The notes under the pieces: model-generated | The model's input: the letters and a program-made list of their open reading frames with translations, nothing else | The model's database searches: none | What the model was told of the DNA's origin: nothing | Shown: in pieces, positions 1 to 4,730 of the stretch | How the letters are laid out: the number at the start of each line of letters is the position of its first letter | How positions within the stretch are numbered: the stretch's first letter is position 1 | Assembly (NCBI GenBank): GCA_019114115.1 | Contig: DXGD01000225.1 | Location: 1 to 5,969 of the forward strand | Length of the DNA stretch: 5,969 nt | Source of the DNA: Candidatus Nesterenkonia stercoripullorum | Lineage (GTDB): Bacteria > Actinomycetota > Actinomycetes > Actinomycetales > Micrococcaceae | Direction: 5' to 3' | Position numbers and translations under genes: made by a program

Positions 1-58
1 CAGTGAGCACTTCAGTGCACGACGCGCGGATATGCTTCCACCGGCCGGTTCCGCCACG

Positions 59-73
59 TAATCTACAACAATC
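59..73 (+). promoter_or_regulatory. Probable -10 element giving a near-leaderless transcript
   Basis: TAATCT at 59-64 fits the actinobacterial TANNNT -10 pattern and ends nine bases before the ATG at 74. A start about seven bases beyond the -10 would leave a leader of only two or three bases. No purine-rich ribosome site lies before the ATG, which agrees with leaderless translation. The -35 region (TTCCAC at 36-41 with a 17-bp spacer) is poor, so the promoter rests mainly on the -10 and the spacing. Confidence 0.4.
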
Positions 74-910
74 ATGACAGAATCTGCATCGTCCCCAGTC
101 AACGATGACTCAGCGGAGTCTTCAGCGAGGATTCCGCGTGAGTACGTGTGGCCGCGCGTCTTCTTGCCGATGGTGCTGTTCGCGCTGTCCTGCTGGGGCG
201 CGTGGGACAGTCTGCAGGACCCCGCCGGCACGAGACTGCTGGGCACGCTTCCGGCTCTCGCGCCGCCCCTGATCGTCGCGTGGTACGCGGTGCTGATCTC
301 GGGCCACAACGAGCGAGGCCCTGCCCGCGTCGCATACCGGATCCTTCCCGTGGCCGGGGCGCTCCCGATCCCCCTGGCGCTGGCCAACGGCATTTTCCTG
401 CTCGCAGCGTGGCTCGTGCCGACCTACTACACAGCGGTCACCGCCGCCGGCGGAGGGCACTACTACTGGCTCGACAATATCGCCCAGGAGCTGCTGACCA
501 CGACGGTCGGCGGGGTGCTCTTCGGAGTAGGTGCTGGCTTGTTCGTCGTCGCCGTCGTCGCGCTGCCGGTGGCCGCCTTCCGCGCGCCGGATGCGGCGCC
601 TCAGCCGCGTCGACGCACCACACCCCGCCCAGGACGCATCAGCACCACGATGGACGGCGTCCTCCTGGCCGGAGTGTTCCTCTCCATGACGGGCGTCGTC
701 ATCGCGACGGCTACCTACGGTTTCGACCTCTTCCCCACCCGCTGGCGATGGACCTGGATCGCGGTGGAAAGCGGCCAGGCGACTGGCCAGGCAGGATGGT
801 GGCTGGCTGGGGTCGGGGTCCTGGCGTTGGGCAGCGCAATGATCGTCGCGGCATGCGTGTACGTGCTCTGCGTCGTGGGTCGCGCCAGGCGCAGAGCTGC
901 TCATCAATGA
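74..910 (+). CDS. Six-helix integral membrane protein, function unknown
   Basis: I do not recognise a family for this 278-residue protein. It has a polar, Ser/Asp-rich N-terminus (residues 1-25) and then six hydrophobic stretches at about 28-46, 59-77, 90-116, 144-169, 195-215 and 243-267. The loop between helices four and five (170-190) is rich in Pro and Arg, and the tail ends in an Arg cluster (270-275). By the positive-inside rule both should be cytoplasmic, which suits an even number of helices with the N-terminus inside. Loop 117-140 contains aromatic residues and a Gly-rich turn and would face outside. I see no transport, enzyme or signalling motif. The ATG at 74 is chosen because of the -10 sequence just before it; there is no Shine-Dalgarno site. 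The gene is followed by a stem-loop, so it is probably monocistronic. Whether it is a transporter fragment, an anchor or a sensor cannot be said. Confidence 0.75.
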   Translation: MTESASSPVNDDSAESSARIPREYVWPRVFLPMVLFALSCWGAWDSLQDPAGTRLLGTLPALAPPLIVAWYAVLISGHNERGPARVAYRILPVAGALPIPLALANGIFLLAAWLVPTYYTAVTAAGGGHYYWLDNIAQELLTTTVGGVLFGVGAGLFVVAVVALPVAAFRAPDAAPQPRRRTTPRPGRISTTMDGVLLAGVFLSMTGVVIATATYGFDLFPTRWRWTWIAVESGQATGQAGWWLAGVGVLALGSAMIVAACVYVLCVVGRARRRAAHQ

Positions 911-932
911 CTCGTGATGGAGCCATCGTGAG
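911..932 (+). terminator. Stem-loop directly after the stop codon, likely terminator
   Basis: Bases 911-920 (CTCGTGATGG) and 923-932 (CCATCGTGAG) pair as a nine- to ten-base-pair RNA stem in which only two pairs are G-U wobbles. The innermost pair probably opens to give a four-base GAGC loop. It begins on the base after the TGA at 908-910. No T-run follows, as is common for actinobacterial terminators, so termination is inferred from position and stem quality. Confidence 0.5.
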
Positions 933-990
933 GTGAACGCCCCACAGCAGCCCATGAGGCACGGCACGTCGCCGCTGCGGTGCGACGAGG

Positions 991-1012
991 CAGAACAAAT
1001 TTCCCAGAACAA
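991..1012 (+). repeat. Direct repeat of CAGAACAA, 14-bp period
   Basis: CAGAACAA occurs at 991-998 and again at 1005-1012, separated by an AT-rich spacer. It lies just upstream of the inverted repeats that precede the lipoprotein gene. It could be a tandem recognition site for a regulator, or chance. Confidence 0.35.
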
Positions 1013-1017
1013 GAGCA

Positions 1018-1051
1018 CTCTGTATGTGTTCGCCATACACTATGTACAGAG
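1018..1051. promoter_or_regulatory. Inverted repeat CTCTGTA / TACAGAG with nested dyad
   Basis: CTCTGTA (1018-1024) and TACAGAG (1045-1051) are perfect reverse complements 20 bp apart. Inside them lies a second dyad, TGTATG (1021-1026) with CATACA (1034-1039), seven bases apart. The tract is unusually AT-rich for this genome and sits immediately upstream of the probable lipoprotein promoter. I read it as a candidate operator or upstream activator site; a stem-loop in a read-through transcript is the alternative. Confidence 0.4.
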
Positions 1052-1054
1052 GCT

Positions 1055-1093
1055 TCAAGCTGGCTTGACAGCGGTCAGAATGTCAGTATTCGC
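1055..1093 (+). promoter_or_regulatory. Probable lipoprotein promoter with palindrome over the -35
   Basis: TTGACA at 1065-1070 is a perfect -35 consensus. The best -10 at suitable spacing is the weak TATTCG at 1087-1092 (16-bp spacer), so an activator may be needed. The palindrome TCAAGC-TG-GCTTGA at 1055-1068 overlaps the -35, and TGAC-N4-GTCA at 1066-1077 runs from the -35 into the spacer. This placement suits a repressor or an activator that touches the -35. The start site would be near 1099, leaving a leader of about 46 bases. Confidence 0.4.
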
Positions 1094-1130
1094 GGTGCTG
1101 TCGGGACAGAAGGGAGCACGTATCGAGATG

Positions 1131-1136
1131 AGGAGG
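1131..1136 (+). promoter_or_regulatory. Strong ribosome binding site deciding the lipoprotein start
   Basis: AGGAGG at 1131-1136 lies eight bases before the ATG at 1145. This is the strongest Shine-Dalgarno site in the window. It decides against an in-frame start near 980, which would add 55 residues and bury the signal peptide. Confidence 0.8.
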
Positions 1137-1144
1137 CCGAAATC

Positions 1145-1456
1145 ATGGGTGTTCGACTGCGTACCGCACAGATTCTCGCCGTTGCCGGTGTCTCAGCACT
1201 GGTTCTGACAGGCTGCGGAGAGAGCTCCGTCCCGGCTTCGGATGTGGAGGAGCAGACCTCGGACCAGCTCTCCCAGCAGTATGGGGAAGAATTCGAGGAT
1301 GTTTCCTGCCCCGAGGATCTGCCCGCCGAAGAGGATGCCGAGATCACCTGCGAACTGACGTACGAGGATGAGACCCGCGACGTCGCGATCACAGTGACCT
1401 CTGTGGAGGATGACACGGTGAACTTCGACATCCAAGTGGCCGATACCCCCAATTAG
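1145..1456 (+). CDS. Secreted lipoprotein, DUF4333-like
   Basis: This 103-residue precursor has a textbook lipoprotein signal: Arg4 and Arg6, a hydrophobic core at 9-21 and a lipobox Leu21-Thr22-Gly23-Cys24. Cys24 should be lipidated and the mature protein anchored on the outer face of the cytoplasmic membrane. The mature part (25-103) resembles DUF4333, with the typical start Val29-Pro-Ala-Ser-Asp followed by a helix, then Cys55-Pro-Glu-Asp-Leu-Pro and a second cysteine, Cys69. The two cysteines probably form a disulfide, and the C-terminal half looks like beta strands (67-98). The mature chain is extremely acidic, about 25 Asp/Glu with one Arg and no Lys, which may reflect a salty habitat or cation binding. 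The family has no established function. The gene has its own promoter region and is convergent with the dehydrogenase gene, so it is probably transcribed alone. The start is fixed by the AGGAGG site and the signal peptide. Confidence 0.9.
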   Translation: MGVRLRTAQILAVAGVSALVLTGCGESSVPASDVEEQTSDQLSQQYGEEFEDVSCPEDLPAEEDAEITCELTYEDETRDVAITVTSVEDDTVNFDIQVADTPN

Positions 1457-1490
1457 GGGCTCCGGCCCGACGGCGTTCCCGGTCTACGGG
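1457..1490. terminator. Short convergent gap with two small hairpins
   Basis: Only 27 bp separate the two convergent stop codons. GGGC-TCCG-GCCC (1457-1468) and CCCG-GTCTA-CGGG (1478-1490) can each form a four-base-pair GC stem, the second reaching into the end of the minus-strand gene. They could act as a weak two-way terminator. Neither has a T-run. Confidence 0.25.
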
Positions 1491-2392
1491 CTGGGCATGC
1501 CTCCATTGACGTGCAGCGTCTCTCCGACCACGTAGCTGGACTCGGGTGAGGTCAAGAACACATATGCCGGTGCGAGCTCCGTCGGCTGCCCTGCTCTGCC
1601 CATCGGCGTGTTCTTGCCGAACTCCGGCAGCGCCTCCTGCGGCTGCCCGTCCGAGACCTGCAGGGGCGTCCAGATCGGCCCCGGAGCCACTCCATTGACT
1701 CGAATGCCTTGCGCTGCGACCTGCTGGGCGAGGCCCTTGGTGAAGTTGTTGATCGCCGCTTTCGTCGAGGCGTAGTCCAGCAGCTGGGTCGAGGGCTGGT
1801 ACCCCTGAATCGAGGTGGAGTTCACGATGGTCGAGCCTGGTGCCATATGCGGCAGCGCGGCCTGGGAGATCAGGAAGATCGACCTGATATTCGTGTCATA
1901 GGTCCGCTGCCACTGCTCGTCGGTGAGGTCCGCGATGTCCTCCACGGCAATCTGCCGCCCCGCATTGTTGACCAGTGCGTCCAGTCCGCCGAGCGCATCA
2001 ACTGCCTCCGAGACCAGCTGTGTGCAGTACTGGCCGTCAGCGAGATCGCCCGGGAAAAGGTAGGCACGCCGTCCCGCGTCCTCGATGAGCTGCTGGACCT
2101 TCTGCGCGTCCTCTTCCTCCGCGGGGAGGTAGGACAGCGCGACGTCGGCACCTTCGCGCGCAAAGGCGATGGCGACGGCGGCGCCGATCCCCGAGTCCGC
2201 CCCGGTGATGAGAGCTCGCCGGCCCTCTAGCCGTCCGGTCCCCCGGTAGCTGCTCTCGCCCCGGTCGGCCTGTGGCGTGAGGTCTTCGTCCAGGCCGGGC
2301 TCCGGCTGGCGCTGCTTGGGTGGCGTGATCCTGGCGAACCGCTCCACGGGATCCTGGAAGGTGAGCTGGTCTGTCGCACCGTCGTGAGTCAT
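1484..2392 (-). CDS. SDR-family oxidoreductase, general-stress/YghA type
   Basis: This is a classical short-chain dehydrogenase of 302 residues with a Rossmann fold. The nucleotide-binding glycine motif TGADSGIG is at 63-70, the NNAG motif at 142-145, and the catalytic tetrad is Asn168, Ser194, Tyr207 and Lys211 (YASTK at 207-211). The PGPIW stretch at 237-241 and the C-terminal HVNGG (294-298) are also typical. The first 55 residues form a Pro/Gln/Asp-rich extension ahead of the Rossmann fold. Such an extension marks the subgroup with Bacillus general stress protein 39 and E. coli YghA, an NADPH-linked aldehyde reductase. The likely role is therefore NAD(P)H-dependent reduction of aldehydes or ketones in the cytoplasm, perhaps under stress; the true substrate is not readable. 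The ATG at 2392 is preceded by AGAGGA nine bases upstream (complement of 2402-2407). A 222-bp gap separates it from the HAAS gene upstream, so it probably has its own promoter. Confidence 0.9.
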   Translation of the reverse strand: MTHDGATDQLTFQDPVERFARITPPKQRQPEPGLDEDLTPQADRGESSYRGTGRLEGRRALITGADSGIGAAVAIAFAREGADVALSYLPAEEEDAQKVQQLIEDAGRRAYLFPGDLADGQYCTQLVSEAVDALGGLDALVNNAGRQIAVEDIADLTDEQWQRTYDTNIRSIFLISQAALPHMAPGSTIVNSTSIQGYQPSTQLLDYASTKAAINNFTKGLAQQVAAQGIRVNGVAPGPIWTPLQVSDGQPQEALPEFGKNTPMGRAGQPTELAPAYVFLTSPESSYVVGETLHVNGGMPSP

Positions 2393-2614
2393 GGTGATGT
2401 TTCCTCTTCACGTTTCTCGAGGCGTTATTCTCCTGCTCAATGCCGCTCCGCCCTGCTGGGAGCGACATGTCGACGGTAGTCGCACCGGGTTTCCGAGAGC
2501 AATGCTCGTGACGTCCGGGTTGCCAGCGGGCTCCGCCTGGGAGTATGCGCCCTGCCTGCGATCATCTGCCGGGCAATGACACACTGAATCTCCCACTGAA
2601 TGTCATGCTGAATG
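2393..2614. other. Spacer with two palindromes upstream of the SDR gene
   Basis: I find no credible gene here; short open frames lack ribosome sites and family-like sequence. It holds CGACATGTCG (2463-2472), a perfect 10-bp palindrome about 75 bp upstream of the SDR start, and GAGCAATGCTC (2497-2507), an inverted repeat with one central base. A bulged GC hairpin at 2523-2540 could end the transcript coming from the padR operon. The SDR promoter must lie in this spacer, but I see no convincing -35/-10 pair. The palindromes are candidate operators only. Confidence 0.35.
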
Positions 2615-2619
2615 TCACC
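2584..2619. repeat. 12-bp tandem repeat, three units, at the HAAS gene end
   Basis: CTGAAT begins at 2584, 2596 and 2608, exactly 12 bp apart. The second and third units share CTGAATGTCA; the first has diverged after CTGAAT. The third unit includes the TGA stop (complement of 2615-2617) of the minus-strand HAAS gene, and the second would supply another in-frame TGA. It may be a short slippage duplication or a protein-binding array. Confidence 0.6.
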
Positions 2620-3145
2620 CCGTGGAGCGTGCTCGGCCCATCCGCCACACCCGCGAGAAGACCAGCAGGGCCAAGACCGCGACGATAAGTGTGGGCCAGG
2701 AGAACCCAGTGAAGGTCGCCCCCATGAAATCGGGTGATGATTCCGCCTCGATAGTGACGCCGAGGAAGCCGATGGTCGCAGGCCCCTGCGAACCTAGGGC
2801 GTCGAGAGTATCGAGCGCGCCGACGACATAGGCGAATGTGGCGAATACCCAGGCCACGATCACGACGAGGACCGCGATTGCCCCATGTGCCCACAACGGG
2901 CCCTGCGTGGGTTCGGCGTCAAGGTACTGACGAGCCAGTGCTCGGGGGCTGCCATGTTCGTCGATAGCCTCAGTCATCGTCGCGTCTGCGGATGCCACTG
3001 CAAGATTCTGCTTCAGTTCAGCGCGGATCTCCTTGCGCCGGCGTCTTGGCAGCCTCCAGAGATAGGTGTCGAGCCACTCGAGATAGCAGTATCGCTTCCA
3101 CCGATCACTGACCGACAACGCGATGGTGTCCTGATGCGACGTCAT
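2615..3145 (-). CDS. HAAS-type membrane protein partnered with PadR
   Basis: This 176-residue protein has two parts. Residues 15-77 form a helical, charged cytoplasmic domain containing LDTYLWRLPRRRRKEIRAEL (25-44) and a later EHGSPRALARQYL segment (63-75). This matches the HAAS signalling domain, which is regularly encoded beside PadR regulators. Two transmembrane helices follow, at about 87-112 and 147-166, with a roughly 35-residue external loop and a short basic tail. Such proteins are thought to sense or signal at the membrane together with the PadR partner; no ligand is apparent. It is read directly after padR. I choose the ATG at 3145 because AAGGGG lies seven bases upstream (complement of 3153-3158). 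A GTG at 3178, whose GTGA overlaps the padR stop TGA by four bases, would add eleven residues through translational coupling and cannot be excluded. The stop codon lies inside the 12-bp tandem repeat. Confidence 0.8.
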   Translation of the reverse strand: MTSHQDTIALSVSDRWKRYCYLEWLDTYLWRLPRRRRKEIRAELKQNLAVASADATMTEAIDEHGSPRALARQYLDAEPTQGPLWAHGAIAVLVVIVAWVFATFAYVVGALDTLDALGSQGPATIGFLGVTIEAESSPDFMGATFTGFSWPTLIVAVLALLVFSRVWRMGRARSTG

Positions 3146-3150
3146 GCTGG

Positions 3151-3162
3151 TTCCCCTTCCTT
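3151..3162 (-). promoter_or_regulatory. Purine-rich ribosome binding site of the HAAS gene
   Basis: On the minus strand, AAGGAAGGGGAA (complement of 3151-3162) precedes the ATG at 3145, with the AAGGGG core seven bases away. It favours this ATG over the upstream GTG at 3178, which has only a weak GAG-like site. Both starts may be used, because the GTG overlaps the padR stop. Confidence 0.55.
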
Positions 3163-3174
3163 CCTCTGGTTTCG

Positions 3175-3540
3175 TCACGGGAGCTCTGGTGCTGGGGCCC
3201 GGTCACGGGATGTCATCGCCGTGGCGTCGACCACATGACTAAGGGAGGCCCAGACATTGCGTGCTTCCTGCAACGAGTCCAGGCCTAGGCCAGTGGGGCT
3301 GTAGTACTTCCGCGCTGGACCCGAGTGAGAGGGCTGCAGCCGTGAGGTCAGCTGCCCCTCTCGCTCCAGGCGGGACAGGATCGGGTACACCGTGCCCGGG
3401 GCTATCGACGTCAGCCCAGCCGCGCGCAGACGCGTCACCAGTTCATAACCGTAGGACTCCTGCTCATCTAGCAGGGCTAGGGCCAGCATCGGAAGCACTC
3501 CTTTGAGCAGCTGGGCGTTGTAGATGATGTCCTGCGACAT
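3175..3540 (-). CDS. PadR-family transcriptional regulator
   Basis: This 121-residue protein is a PadR winged-helix DNA-binding regulator. It contains LLKGVLPMLALALLDEQESYGYEL (11-34; YGYEL at 30-34 is a family hallmark), the recognition-helix region PGTVYPILSRLEREGQL (48-64) and the wing with its family motif GPARKYYSPTGLG (74-86). The C-terminal helix (87-105) is the dimerisation helix expected in short PadR-s2 type members. The likely role is a cytoplasmic repressor of its own operon with the downstream HAAS membrane protein. The ATG at 3540 is supported by a strong promoter whose start site falls on it, implying a leaderless message; there is no ribosome site. An imperfect dyad covers the promoter. 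The CDF transporter gene is divergent, with 152 bp between the two starts, and could also be a target. Confidence 0.92.
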   Translation of the reverse strand: MSQDIIYNAQLLKGVLPMLALALLDEQESYGYELVTRLRAAGLTSIAPGTVYPILSRLEREGQLTSRLQPSHSGPARKYYSPTGLGLDSLQEARNVWASLSHVVDATAMTSRDRAPAPELP

Positions 3541-3547
3541 GTGTCTT

Positions 3548-3576
3548 AGCCTACGCCAGCTATTCGGTCATGCCAA
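3548..3576 (-). promoter_or_regulatory. padR promoter giving a leaderless transcript
   Basis: On the minus strand, TTGGCA (complement of 3571-3576) and TAGGCT (complement of 3548-3553) are separated by exactly 17 bp. The -35 matches the sigma-70 consensus at five of six bases, and the -10 fits TANNNT. Seven bases lie between the -10 and the ATG at 3540, so transcription should begin at or within a base of the start codon. The lack of any Shine-Dalgarno site agrees with this. Confidence 0.65.
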
Positions 3577-3579
3577 ATA
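3561..3579. promoter_or_regulatory. Candidate PadR operator, imperfect dyad
   Basis: The 19-bp tract reads TATTCGG-N5-CCAAATA; six of the seven base pairs in each arm are complementary. It covers the -35 element and the start of the spacer of the padR promoter, so a bound dimer would block RNA polymerase. PadR proteins usually repress their own gene through such dyads. Binding by this particular PadR is inferred from position. Confidence 0.5.
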
Positions 3580-3681
3580 CTTGCTTATCGCGTTGATCGG
3601 CTCCTCTGCACCCCTCAGCGCCATGCGAGGCGTGGGTTAGGCTAGTGAGCCGACGGTGGCACGATCGGACGAAGACGACGC

Positions 3682-3685
3682 GGAG
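3682..3685 (+). promoter_or_regulatory. Ribosome binding site deciding the transporter start
   Basis: GGAG at 3682-3685 lies seven bases before the ATG at 3693. This start makes the protein begin just before its first membrane helix, as in the family. An in-frame GTG at 3645 would add a 16-residue Arg/Thr-rich tail and has no comparable site. TAGGCT at 3638-3643 is a possible -10 for this gene, but no -35 accompanies it. Confidence 0.55.
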
Positions 3686-3692
3686 AACTGAC

Positions 3693-4631
3693 ATGCGAAC
3701 CGAACAGCAAGCTTTGCGAGCGTCATTGGTCGCGCTTCTGGTGCTCTCCGGGCTCGGCATCAGCTTCGGGCTGTGGTCCGGCTCCTCGGCCATCATCTTC
3801 GACGGCGTCTTCTCCCTGGTCGATGCGGTGATGTCGGTGGTATCGATCGTGGTGTCCGGGTTGATCATCCGCTCGACGGCCAACCGGCTGCCGGACCGTG
3901 TCCAGCGTCGCTTCACCATGGGGTTCTGGCACTTCGAGCCGATCGTCCTGGCCGTCAATGCGCTTCTCATGATGTCGGTCGCAGCGTACGCGCTGACCGA
4001 GTCCGTGGCGGCCCTGCTCAGCGGCGGGCGCGATGTCGAGTTCGGCCCGGCCGTCGCCTACGCCGCCATCGTGCTGGTGCTGACGATGACGATCGGGATC
4101 CTGGAACACCGAGCCAACCGGAGCATCGGATCTGCGCTGGTGGCCATCGACGTCAAGGGCTGGCTCATGGCAGGTGGGGTGACCGGGGCGCTGCTGGTCG
4201 CCTTCGGCGTCGGCTTCCTGATCGACGGCACACGCTTCGATCACCTGATGCCCTATGTGGATCCTGCGATCCTCGCGATCGTCGCAACGGTCCTGATCCC
4301 CGTCCCGATTGCCACCCTGCGCAAAGCGGTGGGCGAGATCGCCTTGGTGACGCCGGCTGCCCTGCAGAACGACGCCGAGACGATCGCCAGCGACACTGTC
4401 CGTGACGAGGGGTTCCGCAGCGCAAGCGTCCATGTCTCGCAGACGGGACGGGCGCGCCAGGTGGAGATCGTGTTCTACGTGCCTACAGGGTGGCCGGCGC
4501 GGCCCCTTGAGGACTGGGATCGCATTCGGGGGAAGATCGAGCAGCGGCTCGGTGAAGACCCCCATGATTGGATCATGATTTCATTCACCACGACACCTGA
4601 GCGCCACAGGGCGCAGCGCACCGAGAGCTAG
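3693..4631 (+). CDS. Cation diffusion facilitator (CDF) family transporter
   Basis: This 312-residue protein has the CDF layout of six membrane helices, at about 8-28, 33-59, 83-110, 117-136, 147-178 and 190-208. A cytoplasmic C-terminal domain follows (210-300) with an alternating strand pattern like the CDF cytoplasmic fold. Family marks are the second-helix DGVFSLVDA (37-45), the GFWHFEPI loop (77-84, the usual Gly-x-x-x-x-Glu-Pro position) and Asp190-Pro at the start of helix six. CDF proteins export divalent metals such as Zn, Fe, Mn or Co, usually by proton exchange. The canonical site is altered: by hand alignment to FieF/YiiP, of Asp45, Asp49, His153 and Asp157 only Asp49 persists (Asp44 here). 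The other positions are Phe40, Ile152 and Gly156, while Asp37 and Asp153 stand nearby. The substrate may therefore differ, so I name no metal. It is divergent from padR. Confidence 0.87.
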   Translation: MRTEQQALRASLVALLVLSGLGISFGLWSGSSAIIFDGVFSLVDAVMSVVSIVVSGLIIRSTANRLPDRVQRRFTMGFWHFEPIVLAVNALLMMSVAAYALTESVAALLSGGRDVEFGPAVAYAAIVLVLTMTIGILEHRANRSIGSALVAIDVKGWLMAGGVTGALLVAFGVGFLIDGTRFDHLMPYVDPAILAIVATVLIPVPIATLRKAVGEIALVTPAALQNDAETIASDTVRDEGFRSASVHVSQTGRARQVEIVFYVPTGWPARPLEDWDRIRGKIEQRLGEDPHDWIMISFTTTPERHRAQRTES

Positions 4632-4730
4632 CGGCGCCGCGAACACGAAGCATGCCTACAGGCGTGACCAGCGCGGGGCAGAACCAGCACCCAAATGCGT
4701 GATCTCGCCAGGCGTGGAGCCAGAGAACAC
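4631..4730. terminator. Convergent spacer with possible two-way terminator
   Basis: CATGCC-TACA-GGCGTG (4651-4666) folds to a six-base-pair stem with one G-U pair and a four-base loop, 20 bases after the transporter stop. GCGGCGCCGC (4631-4640) is a perfect palindrome starting on the last base of that stop codon. The two converging genes must end in this stretch, but neither strand shows a T-run, so terminator function is tentative. No gene is apparent. Confidence 0.3.

Noticed and set aside
1..58. GCAC-TTCA-GTGC hairpin and CCGGCCGG palindrome at the left edge
   Set aside because: Short GC palindromes are expected often in this base composition, and the upstream context is missing.
148..936. 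Plus-strand frame overlapping the first gene in another phase
   Set aside because: Low-complexity Arg/Ala/Gly/Pro product typical of an out-of-phase reading of GC-rich DNA; the in-phase product has clear membrane helices.
122..1036. Long minus-strand open frame opposite the first membrane-protein gene
   Set aside because: Its translation is rich in Arg, Pro, His and Gln with no hydrophobic or domain pattern, as expected for the antisense of a GC-rich gene; it also crosses the stem-loop and intergenic region.
980..1456. Upstream-extended version of the lipoprotein
   Set aside because: It would place 55 residues before the signal peptide and lipobox, and it runs through the promoter; the AGGAGG site points to 1145.
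1709..2230. Plus-strand frame inside the SDR gene
   Set aside because: Antisense shadow; the minus strand carries every SDR motif in order.
3723..4565. 280-residue minus-strand frame opposite the CDF gene
   Set aside because: Its His/Asp/Arg/Gln-rich composition is the usual mirror of a hydrophobic membrane protein in GC-rich DNA.
4659..4716. CAGGCGTG direct repeat, 50 bp apart, between the convergent genes
   Set aside because: Eight bases of GC-rich sequence can recur by chance; no flanking target duplication or mobile-element feature accompanies it.
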